DNA from: Candidatus Avelusimicrobium excrementipullorum
GTDB lineage: Bacteria > Elusimicrobiota > Elusimicrobia > Elusimicrobiales > Elusimicrobiaceae
Direction of reading: 5' to 3'
Assembly (NCBI GenBank): GCA_019120455.1
Contig: DWVB01000096.1
Coordinates: 1 to 49,497 of the forward strand
DNA length: 49,497 bases
The translations under genes were made by a program, and so were the position numbers. The notes under the pieces are model-generated. The model worked only from the letters and a program-made list of their open reading frames with translations, was not told the origin of the DNA and did no database searches. Of the stretch, positions 5,771 through 15,528 are shown one piece after another; within the stretch, counting starts at the first letter, position 1; every line of letters starts with the position of its first letter.

Positions 5771-8700
5771 TCAGGCCAGCTCCGCCAGACGGCCCGCACG
5801 CACCAGCACCGCCGCGCCGCGCACCGTATTTTGCGGATACATTTGCCGGGCCGCCTGCACATATGCCTGCAGCTGCGGGCGGTATTTTTCGGCAAGCTGC
5901 GCGGGATCGTCCGTGCGGTCCGTTTTAAAATCCACGACCCACACCGTACCGTTTGTATCACGCAACAGTAAATCCATCACGCCGCTGACCACGCCCTGCG
6001 GCGTTTGACGGGAAAAAGGAATTTCCGCGTCCAGCACCTGCATGGCGCGCAGGCGCGCACAGGCGTCCGAAGCCAAAAACGTTTCTAATATTTCCCGCGC
6101 CGCATCGGTATATTGCGCCAAAGCCGTTTCCCGCGCCGCCCGCGCCAGACAAACGGGCAAATCTTCTTCCCCCCGCCAATAATGGGCCAGCGCCGCATGC
6201 ACCAGCGTGCCCAAATCCGCCGCCTGCCGGTTTTCGGTTTCTTCCCCCGCCAAAGCGGACGGGGAAAGAGGCAGTGTCTCTTCCCGCAATGCCTGATACT
6301 GCGCCATACGCGCCGCATACGCTTCGCGCCAGGCCTGCAAATCTTTGTTTTTTCTCTGCGCCGCCGGCGCGGGGCGGTGCGTATAGATAAATTCTTCCGG
6401 CTTTTGGTACGGCACATAGGTCAGGCGCAGTTCCCCCTGCGCGCCCAGCGCCTCGGGCCGTTCTTCCTCCAGCGGGAAAAAGCCCGCACGGCCGAACATT
6501 TCGGCCAGGGTGCGCCTGTCGCTGTTTTCATTGCCCACCACCAGCAATTTTTCCCGCGCGCGCGTCAGCGCCACATACAATACGCGCACTTCTTCGCAGC
6601 GTTCGTGTTCTTTTTGTTCTTCTTCCAGCCAGGCCAAATTGATATCGGCATACGGGCCGGCGCGGAAGCCGTGCAGGTCATAACGCCAGGAATACAAATG
6701 CGCAGGCCGTTTGGCCGCGGCGGCGCTTTCTTTTTTGGATATGTCGGCCAAAATCACAACGGGGAATTCCAGGCCTTTGGATTTATGCACCGTCATGACG
6801 CTGACCGCGTCCAGCGCTTCCCCCTCCGGCAGGGCGGTCAGACGGCCCAGTTCCTGCTCCATCATTTCCTGCACGCGGGAGAGGAACTGCCCCAGGGTGG
6901 AAGGCGTCTGCAAAGAATACCCTTCGGCCAAAGACACCAATTTCTGCAAATTGGCCATGCTGCGCTCCCCGTCATAGGCGGCGGTGCAGGCTTCGGCCAG
7001 GAAAGTTTCGTTTAACAGACCGCGCAATACATCGCGCAACGGCTCCCGTCCCGCGCGCGCGGCAAAATTTTTCAGCAGGGCAAATACGCGCCGCGCTTTG
7101 GGCTCATGCGTATTGGCGCGCCAGTCCAGTTCGCCGGCGCGGGCCAGGCGGTACAGCTCCTCATCGGTCAGGGCTCCCAGCGGGCTGCGCAGGACGCCGG
7201 CCAGCGCAATGCGGTTGCGCGGGTCGTCGGCGGCGCGCAGGAAATTTAAAAAGTCGGAGATTTCCTGCCGGCGGTAAAAATCTCTGTCTTCTTCCAAAGA
7301 AAACGGCACCCCTTCGCGCCGCAAAGCGTCTGCATACGGGCCGAGCGTGGTGGCGGCGCGAGACAAAAGAGCGATGTCTTTATATTGCAGTTTGCGTCCG
7401 CTGCGCAACGTCATTTTGCCCACGCTGTCGCGTATCCAGCGCGCAATAAAGCGCCCCTGGTTGTGGCGGTAATCATCGGCGGACACTTTTTCCTCTCCGG
7501 CGCAGACCAGCGCCATTTCCGCCGCGCCGTATGTATCCGTTTTCTCCGTAAAAATCGCTTCATAGGCGGGCTGGAAGGCCGGTTTTTCCCGCATGACGGC
7601 CGCACATACGCCGTTGGCCAGGGCGATGATTTCTTTTTCACTGCGGAAATTCTGGCGCAGGTACGCCTTTTCCCCGCCCTGCTTTAAAATCAAATCGGTA
7701 AACAGTTCATAGGCCGTAATATCGGCCCCGCGGAAACGGTAAATGGACTGCTTGGGGTCCCCCACCACAAACAGCTTGCCCGGCTGCAGTTTGACGGCTC
7801 GCCAGTCCGCGGCGCCGCCGCCTTTTTCTTCGGCCAGGAAAAGCAGCAGCTCACCCTGCACGGGGTCCGTGTCCTGGAACTCGTCAATATACAGCGCGTC
7901 GTATTCCTCCTGCAAATACCGCCGCACCAGTAAATTGTTTTTCAGCAAATCGCGCGTTTTAACGATTAAATCGTCAAAGCTCAAAATGCCTTCCTGCGTG
8001 TAACGCGCGCGCACGGTTTGCACCAGGTCCGCAAGCAACTCATAGGCTTTCAGCACCAGTTGCTGTACGGCGGGGTCGGCCTGCGCGGCGAAACGGCACA
8101 GGGCTTTGGCTTCTTCGGCGCTGTCTTCGTCCCAGTCTTTGGGAACGGATTTGACGGGAATAGTTTCTTCCTGCGCCTGCGGCGCCGCACCCGTGCGCAG
8201 CCACGCGGCCGCGTTTTCAAAACGCGCCGCCGCCTGGAAAAGCGCTTTTTCTATTACGCGCGGGGCTTTTTTTCCGGCGGAAAAATCTTCGGCCATTTGC
8301 CGCGCGCGCACGGCGCGCTCTTCACAGACGCGTGCCAATAAATCCTTCTGCGCAAAATACTGGTACGCGCCCGTTTTCCCGCCGCACATTTCTTCGGCGC
8401 AGGCGCGCAAATCGGCCAGCGGGATACGGGGCAGCACCTCCTTCCACTGCGACGCGCGCGGGGCGTTTTCCCCCAGTTCGCGGTCCAAAAAGCGGTTCCA
8501 TTCCGCTTCAAAAATGGCCTGCGCGCGCGGGCCTTTGTCTATTTCCGCGCCCGGGGTCAGGCCCGCTTCCAGCGGGTACATGCGCAAAATGTCGGCGCAG
8601 AAACCGTGAATGGTGCCTATTTGGCTGCGGTCCAGCTGAGCCAGCGCGGCCTCGGCGCGGGAAATAATTTCCGGCAGGGGCACGGCAAAGTGTTCCCTTA

Positions 8701-8968
8701 ATACCTGCAGGGTGCTTTCTTGCTCCCCTTCCCGTGCGGCGCGCAGTACGGCCTGGAGCTTAAAAATCAGGCGGGTTTTAATTTCGGCGGCGGCTTTTTC
8801 GGTAAACGTCAGCGCCACCAGCCGCGGCGCGGCCACCCCCTGCGCCAGCAGGGCAAAGCACAGACGGTCAATCAGCAGGGTGGTTTTGCCGGTGCCCGCG
8901 CCGGCCTCCACCACCATATTGACGTTTAAACGCGTGCGCACGCGGAAGCGGTCTTCCTGCAAACTCAT
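5771..8968 (-). CDS. addA: AddA/RecB-like ATP-dependent helicase-nuclease
   Basis: A 1065-aa UvrD-family helicase fused to a RecB-type nuclease. Walker A is AGAGTGKTT (K28). Further helicase motifs are LTFTEKAAAEI, LYIDEFQDTDPVQ, GDPKQSIYRFRGADI, LRQNFRSEKEI, MTVHKSKGLEFPVV and YVALTRAREKL. The C-terminal nuclease shows DLGTLVHAAL, then VSGVMDLLL and VWVVDFKTDR with a following RPQLQAY, the metal-binding set of PD-(D/E)XK enzymes. AddAB resects double-strand ends for RecA-dependent repair. The start ATG 8968 overlaps the addB stop (ATGA) and has GGAGG 7 nt upstream; a longer in-frame reading would run into addB. The name addA is used because of the partner and the single helicase; RecBCD-type genes are absent here. 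Confidence 0.92.
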   Translation of the reverse strand: MSLQEDRFRVRTRLNVNMVVEAGAGTGKTTLLIDRLCFALLAQGVAAPRLVALTFTEKAAAEIKTRLIFKLQAVLRAAREGEQESTLQVLREHFAVPLPEIISRAEAALAQLDRSQIGTIHGFCADILRMYPLEAGLTPGAEIDKGPRAQAIFEAEWNRFLDRELGENAPRASQWKEVLPRIPLADLRACAEEMCGGKTGAYQYFAQKDLLARVCEERAVRARQMAEDFSAGKKAPRVIEKALFQAAARFENAAAWLRTGAAPQAQEETIPVKSVPKDWDEDSAEEAKALCRFAAQADPAVQQLVLKAYELLADLVQTVRARYTQEGILSFDDLIVKTRDLLKNNLLVRRYLQEEYDALYIDEFQDTDPVQGELLLFLAEEKGGGAADWRAVKLQPGKLFVVGDPKQSIYRFRGADITAYELFTDLILKQGGEKAYLRQNFRSEKEIIALANGVCAAVMREKPAFQPAYEAIFTEKTDTYGAAEMALVCAGEEKVSADDYRHNQGRFIARWIRDSVGKMTLRSGRKLQYKDIALLSRAATTLGPYADALRREGVPFSLEEDRDFYRRQEISDFLNFLRAADDPRNRIALAGVLRSPLGALTDEELYRLARAGELDWRANTHEPKARRVFALLKNFAARAGREPLRDVLRGLLNETFLAEACTAAYDGERSMANLQKLVSLAEGYSLQTPSTLGQFLSRVQEMMEQELGRLTALPEGEALDAVSVMTVHKSKGLEFPVVILADISKKESAAAAKRPAHLYSWRYDLHGFRAGPYADINLAWLEEEQKEHERCEEVRVLYVALTRAREKLLVVGNENSDRRTLAEMFGRAGFFPLEEERPEALGAQGELRLTYVPYQKPEEFIYTHRPAPAAQRKNKDLQAWREAYAARMAQYQALREETLPLSPSALAGEETENRQAADLGTLVHAALAHYWRGEEDLPVCLARAARETALAQYTDAAREILETFLASDACARLRAMQVLDAEIPFSRQTPQGVVSGVMDLLLRDTNGTVWVVDFKTDRTDDPAQLAEKYRPQLQAYVQAARQMYPQNTVRGAAVLVRAGRLAELA

Positions 8969-11900
8969 TGTTTGGCCTCCTGCAGCTGCCGTTCCGCCGG
9001 CGCGTGTTTGGCACGCAGCAATGTACGGTATGCGTCTTTGCGGCAAATGGCCGCATACGGGCAGTACTGGCAGTGCTCCCCGGGGCTGACAAAGAAAGAG
9101 CCTTCTTTTATCAGATTCATCAGCAGCGTCAAAAATGCTTCCGCGCGCGGGCGCACGGCTTCAAAACCTTCGGCCGTCAGCTCCTGGCGGTCATAGCCTT
9201 TGTTGATATTCAGCAAAGCCGCGCCGTCCGGCGTTAAACCCTGCGTCTGCGGCGTATCTTGGGCCAAAATCAAATAAATAAACGGCTGCAAAATCACCTT
9301 TTTAAACATATCCGCCGCCAAATCTTTGCCGCCGTGGCGGCCCGACTTATAGTCCAGCACGCGGAAAGTTTTGGCGGCCGCATTGACGTCTATGCGGTCC
9401 ACAATGCCCTTGAGTTTCATGTGCAGCCGCGGCGAAGGCTCATAGATTTTTTCAAACAGCGTTTCAAACACCGCCGGCACAAAGCCGTCCAAATGTTCCG
9501 CGTCTTTAACAACAAAATCGGCCAGTTTGTCATGTATATCCTGCAAAATCAGCTCCCAAATCACGGGATAAATGCCAAACTGTTTATAACTTTGTGCGTC
9601 ATAGTGTTTGTTAACGGCCCGTTCCAGCCGCTCCTGCAAGGCAGACGGGAACAGCTGCCCCGCCAGTCCTTCTTTATAGAGCTGCTCGTAATAGTCCATT
9701 AAAATTTGGTGATAGGCCCGCCCGCGCGCGTCCGGCGCCAGCGCGTCGCGCGAGAGCACTTCGTCGGGTTCTTTGAGCCCCACGCCTTTGGCCAAAAAAT
9801 ATTTCATGGGGCAGCGCGCCAAATCCTGCAGGGCCGAGGGCGAAAACCCCGCCGCGTTTTGCGCGGAAAAAATTTCCGCTCCGCCGTTTACCGCGCCGTC
9901 GCGCGCCGTCAGCGCGCCGGCAGAGGCAATCTGCCGCGCCGCCGCCAGGGAGTCGCGGCGCGCTTCGTCCCACAGTCCCGCGGCCTGGTATTCTTTTTCA
10001 TCCGCCCCTTCGGCAGAAAGCAGCAGGGACAGCTCTTTTGCCGTCAAAAATTTTTCGTCCGTTTCTTTCAGCCGCTCCGCCGCCCGCCCGCTCACGCGCG
10101 TAACGGCCGAAGAAGTTAAATCCGTCTGTGCCGCGCGCGCGAACTCCGCCAAATATCCCGACGGCACCAGCGGCTTGCCTTCCGCATCCGAACGCAAAAA
10201 GGACAAATAGAGTTTCTCTTCCGCCGCTTCCAGCGCGCAGAAGAAAAGCAGGCGTTCCTCGTCAAAGCGTTCCATTTTTTGGTTGATCCAAAAACCCAGC
10301 TGGTCGCGCAAAACACGGCGGTAATAATCTTTTAAGACGGGGTCTTCATGAATGGCCTGCGGAAAACTTTTCTCATTCAGCCCCAGCACAAACACGGCTT
10401 TAAAGCCCTGCCCGCGCAAGGCCAGCGCGTCCGCAGCCGTTACGCCGGCGGGCCTATTTTCCCCCTGCGCCAGCTGCACGTCCTGCAGGGCGGAAAACAA
10501 TTCATCAAAAAATTCGCCGGCCCGCGCGCGCGGCTGCACCGCGCCGTAACGCGCAAAACCGTTTAACACCTGGCCCAATGCGTCCCATACGGCCTGTTCC
10601 TGCGCATCAAAAATATCCGTATTCACGTTATCCTGCAAAAAGTCCCGCGCGGCCTGCAAAAGCGCGGTCCAGTCTTCCGCGCGGTCCAAAAATTCCAGCC
10701 GCCGTTTGACGTCTTCCAGCCACGGCAAAAAAGCGGAGTCATAGGCCGGCAGAGACGGCCGCACCAAATCCGCCCACTGTGCAAAATCCCGCCTGGCCAG
10801 GCATTGGTCTATCAAATAACGCCACTGGTTCTTCCGTTTAAAATAAGGCGAAGACACGACGGCCCGCACGTCTTCGCGGTCAAAGCCGCCGCGGCACAGC
10901 GAAAACAAATTGGTGATAAATACGCCCAGCGGGCGCGCGGAAAACCCGAAAGAAAAAGAGGCGTTAAGCGGCACGCCGTTCTGCGCGCAGGCGGCGGGTA
11001 GCAGGGTTTTATAAGGCTCCAAAGAACGCGCCGTCAGGGCCATATCCGCATAGGGCAAGCCCTTTTCTTCATGCAGGCGCAGCATTTCTTTGACAACAAA
11101 AAACACTTCCCCTTCCGGATCGGGCGCGGACACGAAGCGCACGCCTTCCGGCGCGGCGGAAGCGGTCTGCGGCGTGAACAGATTTTTCAGCGCCTCTCCG
11201 CCGGCCAACGCAGCCCAGTTTTCTTCCCCTTCTTCCGCGACGCCGGACGCGCCTAAAATATTGGCCTCAAAAAATTTCCGCCCGAATGCAAAAGCGGGGT
11301 GCTTGGCATACGGCCAAAACACCGTCAGCGGATAATGCGCGCGCAGCAGGTCAAACAACTCCAGCTGGCGGCCCGTCAGCTCATAAAAACCGTACACTAA
11401 AATTTCCGCAAAACTTTTCAGCCACGGGCTGGCGGGCACGTGTTCCAGCGCGTCCCGGAAATACTGACGGTAAGAACGGTAACCGGGCACGTCGTCCATT
11501 TTTTGTAAATACGCGCGGTACATTTTCACCAACCACTGTAAATGAGGCATTTGCGCTTCCAACACGGGGTCGGAAGTGGTTTGCAAATGTTCCTCCAGCA
11601 CGTCGGGGTCGGCCAGCGAATCGGCCAAATCGAGCAGGGAAGCGCGCAGCGCGCGCGAAAAGCCGCGGCTGGGTTTATACCGGTTCAGCCCCGGGGTCAG
11701 CAGTAAATTTTTAAGCAGGTAATCATGCAGATTGTCCCCGGGCAGAAGCGGTGCACGCGGCGCGGGGTCCTGTGCGTCCAGCCGCGCCAAAAGCTGGGAA
11801 AACGTAACAAAAAACACATTGCTTACCAGGCCCGTTTTTTCCGCCAGCAGGCGGCGCAGGCGCGCGGCGGCGCGGCCCGAAGGGCAAAGCACCAGCACGC

Positions 11901-12015
11901 GCCGGCCCGGGCCGGTTTTCAAACCGGAGGCATAAGCGGCAAACCGTGTTTCCAATGCCCGAAAAGGTGCGTAAAAAACCCTCATAAATGCTATGCTATT
12001 AAATAAGTTATACAT
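8965..12015 (-). CDS. addB: AddB-like helicase-nuclease subunit
   Basis: About 1016 aa. The N-terminal part has a degenerate helicase layout (RVLVLCPSGRAAARLRRLL; VFVLGLNEKSFPQ) without a Walker A motif, as in many AddB proteins. The C-terminal PD-(D/E)XK nuclease carries LKGIVDRIDV and RVLDYKSGRHGG followed by QPFIYLIL. One cysteine in LARCPMKYF and three in HCQYCPYAAIC form the spaced four-cysteine set that holds a [4Fe-4S] cluster in AddB and Cas4. It pairs with AddA, whose start overlaps its stop by 4 bp. ATG 12015 gives ten extra residues; ATG 11985 (MRVFYAPF) is also possible and leaves more room for a promoter toward the divergent sixA. Neither has a clear ribosome site. Confidence 0.88.
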   Translation of the reverse strand: MYNLFNSIAFMRVFYAPFRALETRFAAYASGLKTGPGRRVLVLCPSGRAAARLRRLLAEKTGLVSNVFFVTFSQLLARLDAQDPAPRAPLLPGDNLHDYLLKNLLLTPGLNRYKPSRGFSRALRASLLDLADSLADPDVLEEHLQTTSDPVLEAQMPHLQWLVKMYRAYLQKMDDVPGYRSYRQYFRDALEHVPASPWLKSFAEILVYGFYELTGRQLELFDLLRAHYPLTVFWPYAKHPAFAFGRKFFEANILGASGVAEEGEENWAALAGGEALKNLFTPQTASAAPEGVRFVSAPDPEGEVFFVVKEMLRLHEEKGLPYADMALTARSLEPYKTLLPAACAQNGVPLNASFSFGFSARPLGVFITNLFSLCRGGFDREDVRAVVSSPYFKRKNQWRYLIDQCLARRDFAQWADLVRPSLPAYDSAFLPWLEDVKRRLEFLDRAEDWTALLQAARDFLQDNVNTDIFDAQEQAVWDALGQVLNGFARYGAVQPRARAGEFFDELFSALQDVQLAQGENRPAGVTAADALALRGQGFKAVFVLGLNEKSFPQAIHEDPVLKDYYRRVLRDQLGFWINQKMERFDEERLLFFCALEAAEEKLYLSFLRSDAEGKPLVPSGYLAEFARAAQTDLTSSAVTRVSGRAAERLKETDEKFLTAKELSLLLSAEGADEKEYQAAGLWDEARRDSLAAARQIASAGALTARDGAVNGGAEIFSAQNAAGFSPSALQDLARCPMKYFLAKGVGLKEPDEVLSRDALAPDARGRAYHQILMDYYEQLYKEGLAGQLFPSALQERLERAVNKHYDAQSYKQFGIYPVIWELILQDIHDKLADFVVKDAEHLDGFVPAVFETLFEKIYEPSPRLHMKLKGIVDRIDVNAAAKTFRVLDYKSGRHGGKDLAADMFKKVILQPFIYLILAQDTPQTQGLTPDGAALLNINKGYDRQELTAEGFEAVRPRAEAFLTLLMNLIKEGSFFVSPGEHCQYCPYAAICRKDAYRTLLRAKHAPAERQLQEAKQ

Positions 12016-12061
12016 ATTATGGCATTTTTGGCGCGCCTTTTTTGCGCCAGCGGAAATATAT

Positions 12062-12508
12062 ATGAAAATTTTGATTTTAATGCGCCACGGCCAGGCGGAG
12101 CCTTACGCCGAAACGGACGCGCAAAGAGCGTTAACCCCCGCCGGACGGGACAAAGCGGCCGCCACGGCCCGCACCCTGCAAAAAGCCGGATATAAACCCG
12201 CCGTACTGCTGTGCAGCCCGCTGCTGCGCGCGCGGCAAACGGCCCAAACCGCAGGCGACATTTTGGGCCTTGCCCCCCAAGCGGCCGAAGAACTGGACGG
12301 ACGTTTAAGCGCCAAGGGGCTCATAGACTTTGCCGTGCAGCAGCTGCAAAAAGCGGACTGCGTCATGCTGGTGGGGCATAACCCCAACTGCAGCATTGCC
12401 GCAGGCATATTGCGCGAAGAATACACCCCTTTTGAAGCGGGCACGGCCGCCGTGTTTGACATGACCGACCCGCAGGCCCCCAAATTTCTGCCGACGGAGA
12501 ACAAATGA
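12062..12508 (+). CDS. sixA: SixA-type phosphohistidine phosphatase
   Basis: A 148-aa histidine phosphatase. The RHG motif (MRHGQAE, H9) supplies the phospho-accepting histidine; LLCSPLLRARQTA and MLVGHNPNCS supply the second arginine and histidine. The short length and lack of extra lobes match SixA, which removes phosphate from histidine residues of signalling proteins, for example HPt domains or the PTS. An earlier in-frame start would add an unlikely leader across the intergenic region, so ATG 12062 is used. It is divergent from addB and overlaps uppP by 4 bp (ATGA), so the two are translationally coupled. Confidence 0.88.
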   Translation: MKILILMRHGQAEPYAETDAQRALTPAGRDKAAATARTLQKAGYKPAVLLCSPLLRARQTAQTAGDILGLAPQAAEELDGRLSAKGLIDFAVQQLQKADCVMLVGHNPNCSIAAGILREEYTPFEAGTAAVFDMTDPQAPKFLPTENK

Positions 12509-13287
12509 GCATTGCCGAAGCCGTTATCTTGGGCCTTTTGCAGGCGTTGGGTGAATTTTTGCCCATTTCTAGCTCCGCCCATTTGGTGCTGCTGCCTTTT
12601 TTCCGCGGGGTGCAATACCAGGGCGTTTCTTTTGACGTTATGCTGCATTTGGCCACCCTGCTGGCCGTGTTGTTATACTTCGCCAAAGACTGGTTTGTCA
12701 TTATCAAAGACGGCCTGACCCGCCCCAAAACCCGGGAAGGCAAAACGCTGTGGCTGCTGGCGCTGGCCACCGTACCGGCGGGCCTGGCGGGAGTATTGGG
12801 CCAGGACGCCATAGAAACAGTGTTCAGAAGCCCGCTGAGCATAGCGGCCTGCCTGATGGTGTTTGCCGTCATTTTATGGCTGGCCGACCGCAAAGCCGAC
12901 CCCGCAGGCCGCGCAGATATTAACCTGAAAAATTTACTGATTATCGGCTGTGCGCAGGCCTTGGCCCTCATGCCCGGCGTATCCCGCAGCGGAATTACCA
13001 TTACGGCGGCGCTGTTTCTGGGATTCTCACGCAGTCAGAGCGCGCGCATATCCTTTTTGCTTTCCGCCCCCGTTATCGGCGGAGCGGCGGTGCTGGAGCT
13101 GGCCCACCTTTCTGCGGCGGATATTACCGCACCGCTGGTGTGGGGGTTTATCAGCGCGTTTTTGGGTGCGCTGCTGGTCATAGGCGGGCTGATGAAATAT
13201 ATCAAAACGCACAGCTTTAACGTGTTCGTGGTTTACCGCCTGCTTTTGGGACTGGTGATTTTCGGCTGGTACTGGCACCTGCATTAA
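12505..13287 (+). CDS. uppP: Undecaprenyl-diphosphatase UppP/BacA
   Basis: A 260-aa polytopic membrane enzyme. It recycles undecaprenyl pyrophosphate to the monophosphate lipid carrier used for peptidoglycan and other surface polymers; overproduction of family members gives bacitracin resistance. The two family signatures are GEFLPISSSAHL near residue 17 and PGVSRSGITITAALFLGFSR near residue 155, which together hold the catalytic glutamate, serine and arginine. The rest is about seven hydrophobic segments. It starts inside the sixA stop codon, and an EamA transporter gene begins 55 bp downstream after its own -10-like TATAAT at 13310-13315. Confidence 0.95.
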   Translation: MSIAEAVILGLLQALGEFLPISSSAHLVLLPFFRGVQYQGVSFDVMLHLATLLAVLLYFAKDWFVIIKDGLTRPKTREGKTLWLLALATVPAGLAGVLGQDAIETVFRSPLSIAACLMVFAVILWLADRKADPAGRADINLKNLLIIGCAQALALMPGVSRSGITITAALFLGFSRSQSARISFLLSAPVIGGAAVLELAHLSAADITAPLVWGFISAFLGALLVIGGLMKYIKTHSFNVFVVYRLLLGLVIFGWYWHLH

Positions 13288-13342
13288 GCGGGGATAAAAA
13301 CAGATTTTATATAATGAAAAAAAGACTTCTCGGAGGAAAAAT

Positions 13343-14230
13343 ATGAGTTATTTGCTGGCGTTTTGTCTGGCTTTGTGTTGGGGAACGGCTTTTTTGGCCA
13401 CCAAAAATATCGTTACCGTTTTGCCGCCGTACTGGGGCACGTTTTTCCGCGTACTGGCGGGTTTGATTTTCTTTATTATTCTGTATGGTGTACAGCGCAA
13501 AAACCTGCGCTGCCCCGTCAAAGAACTCTGGCGGCCCTGGACCATCGGCTTTTTACTCATTCTGTTCCCGTTTGCGGCCATTTCCTGGGGACAGCGTTTC
13601 GTCGCGCCGACTATCGGCGGCATTTTTAACGGCACGGTGCCGCTGTGGTCGTTCATCGCCGGAGCGGTGCTGCTCAAAGGCGTAGACCGCTTTACCTGGC
13701 GGCGCGCCGTAGGCGTACTGATTGGATTAGGCGGCCTGCTGACCATTATGTGGCCGTCTTTACAGCTGGGCACCGACCCGAATGTTTTATATGGTTGTTT
13801 TGCCTTTCTGCTCATGGCGTGGTCCTACAGCTTGGGCAATGTGCTGACCAAAAAAATTATGGTGGACAATCATTCCGTCGCGCCGGAAGCCAACACGTTT
13901 CACCAGTATTTATTCTCCGCCGTGGTACTGCTGGCGGTTTCGCTGATTTTGGAACCGGTGCCGCCCGCTTCCGCTTTCAGCACCAAAGTGGTGCTCTCTA
14001 TCGCCAGCGCGGGCGTGTTTTCTTCCGCGGTGGCTTTCCTGCTGATGGTGGCGTTAATCCGCCGCTGGGGCGCCACGCGCATGGCGTCGGTAACGTATTT
14101 CACGCCGGTGGTGGCCATGGCCAGCGACATGATTGCTTTCGGGCGCATGCCCGGCGGCAACGAGTTGCTGGGACTGGCGCTTATTTTCATCAGTCTGTTC
14201 CTGATCCAAAAACCCGTAAAAGCGGCATAA
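13343..14230 (+). CDS. EamA-family (DMT) transporter
   Basis: A 295-aa protein made of two repeated EamA domains with about ten membrane helices. The first begins SYLLAFCLALCWGTAFLATKN; the conserved APTIGGIFNGTVPLW and the second-repeat start PNVLYGCFAFLLMAWSYSLGN are visible, as is the later RWGATRMASVTYFTPVVA. DMT carriers export or import small metabolites such as amino acids, purines or drugs. A strong ribosome site (GGAGG, 6 nt before ATG) supports the start. Threonine synthase begins 4 bp after the stop, so the pair is probably cotranscribed, and an amino-acid-related substrate is possible. The substrate itself is not readable. Confidence 0.9.
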   Translation: MSYLLAFCLALCWGTAFLATKNIVTVLPPYWGTFFRVLAGLIFFIILYGVQRKNLRCPVKELWRPWTIGFLLILFPFAAISWGQRFVAPTIGGIFNGTVPLWSFIAGAVLLKGVDRFTWRRAVGVLIGLGGLLTIMWPSLQLGTDPNVLYGCFAFLLMAWSYSLGNVLTKKIMVDNHSVAPEANTFHQYLFSAVVLLAVSLILEPVPPASAFSTKVVLSIASAGVFSSAVAFLLMVALIRRWGATRMASVTYFTPVVAMASDMIAFGRMPGGNELLGLALIFISLFLIQKPVKAA

Positions 14231-14234
14231 AAAT

Positions 14235-15476
14235 ATGAAAAAAATTCTGAACTTGCAGTGCATCAACTGCGGCAAAGAACATAAAACCAGCGAAACGGAT
14301 TTCGTCTGTACGGCCTGCGGGGGCAACCTGGAGGTCAACTACGACTATAAACTGATTTCCCGCCGGTTCAGCATCGGCAAATTAAAAGACAATACGCACT
14401 TTGACATGTGGCGGTATATGGACCTGCTGCCCATAAACGACCATGACAAAGTGCCCCATGTGCATGTGGGCTGGACGCCGATGTACCACTGCAAGGAGCT
14501 GGCGCACGAACTGGAAATTTCCCACCTGTTTATTAAAGACGAAGGACGCAATCCCACCGGCTCCATCAAAGACCGCGGCAGTGCCGTGGCCGTGGCCCGC
14601 GCGCTGGAACTGGACAAAGAAATCATTGCCGACGCTTCCACCGGCAACGCCAGCGATTCGCTGGCCTGCCTGACGGCCAGCCTGCCCATGAAGTCGGTCA
14701 TCTTTACGCCGACCTTTGTGCCGGAGCCGAAACTGGTGCAGCTTTTGGTATACGGAGCGGAGGTTATTACCGTGGAAGGCAGCTATGACAACGCCTTTGA
14801 CCTCTGCCGCAAAGCCGTGGAAGAAAACGGCTGGTATTCCCGCGCGGCGGGCTTTAACCCCTATACGCGCGAAGGCAAAAAAACCTGCGCTTTTGAAATC
14901 TGCGAGCAGCTGGAGTGGGAAGCTCCGGACAAAGTCATCGTCGCGGCGGGGGACGGCACTATTTTGAGCGGTCTGTGGAAAGGGTTTGTGGATTTTAACA
15001 AACTGGGCATTATTGAGCGTATGCCACAGATGATAGCCGTACAGGCCGCCGGCAGCGCCGCCATTAAGAACGCTTTTGAGAGCAAAACGGAAGTCAGCGC
15101 GGTGCAGGCCCACACGGTGGCGGACAGCATTCTGGTCAATTATCCGCGCGACGCGCAGCTGGCCCTGCAGGCGCTGGAAGAATCGGGCGGATTTGCGCTG
15201 ACCGTAACGGATGAAGAAATCATTCAGGCAATTCCCGAACTGGCGCGCAAAGCCAATATTTTTGCCGAGCCCGCCGGCGCGGCCGTATACGCCGCACTGA
15301 AAAAACTGGCGGCGGAAGGAAAAATAGAGCGCGATGAAACCGTAGTGCTGGTGGTGGGCGGAAACGGGCTTAAAGACATTGACAGCGCCTTAAAGTCCGT
15401 CAGCAAGCCCGACGTTATTCCCGCCGATATGGACGCGGTGCGCGCCGAACTGAAAAAGAAAGGACTTGTTAAATAA
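14235..15476 (+). CDS. thrC: Threonine synthase with an N-terminal zinc ribbon
   Basis: A 413-aa PLP enzyme that converts O-phospho-homoserine to threonine. The N-terminus holds a zinc-ribbon pattern, CINC then CTAC within 30 residues, as in the archaeal and actinobacterial type rather than the longer E. coli form. The PLP lysine is K112 in GSIKDRGSA. The phosphate loop is seen in VAAGDGTILSG, and EPAGAAVYA precedes the C-terminal VVLVVGGNGLKD. No other threonine genes are adjacent; the upstream transporter lies 4 bp away. A terminator closes the unit. Cysteate synthase and related fold-type II enzymes are alternatives but less likely given the lysine context. Confidence 0.9.
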   Translation: MKKILNLQCINCGKEHKTSETDFVCTACGGNLEVNYDYKLISRRFSIGKLKDNTHFDMWRYMDLLPINDHDKVPHVHVGWTPMYHCKELAHELEISHLFIKDEGRNPTGSIKDRGSAVAVARALELDKEIIADASTGNASDSLACLTASLPMKSVIFTPTFVPEPKLVQLLVYGAEVITVEGSYDNAFDLCRKAVEENGWYSRAAGFNPYTREGKKTCAFEICEQLEWEAPDKVIVAAGDGTILSGLWKGFVDFNKLGIIERMPQMIAVQAAGSAAIKNAFESKTEVSAVQAHTVADSILVNYPRDAQLALQALEESGGFALTVTDEEIIQAIPELARKANIFAEPAGAAVYAALKKLAAEGKIERDETVVLVVGGNGLKDIDSALKSVSKPDVIPADMDAVRAELKKKGLVK

Positions 15477-15493
15477 ATAAAATCCGTCCAAAT

Positions 15494-15524
15494 AAAAACC
15501 CCGCGTTCATATCGCGGGGTTTTT
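15494..15524. terminator. Bidirectional terminator
   Basis: AAAAACCCCGCG and CGCGGGGTTTTT pair around TTCATAT between the convergent thrC and nuclease genes. Confidence 0.88.
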
Positions 15525-15528
15525 ATTA

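Noticed and set aside
6113-7015. A 300-codon open frame on the plus strand inside addA
   Set aside because: High-GC antisense reading; its product is Arg/Gln/Phe-rich without motifs, while the minus strand encodes full helicase motifs.
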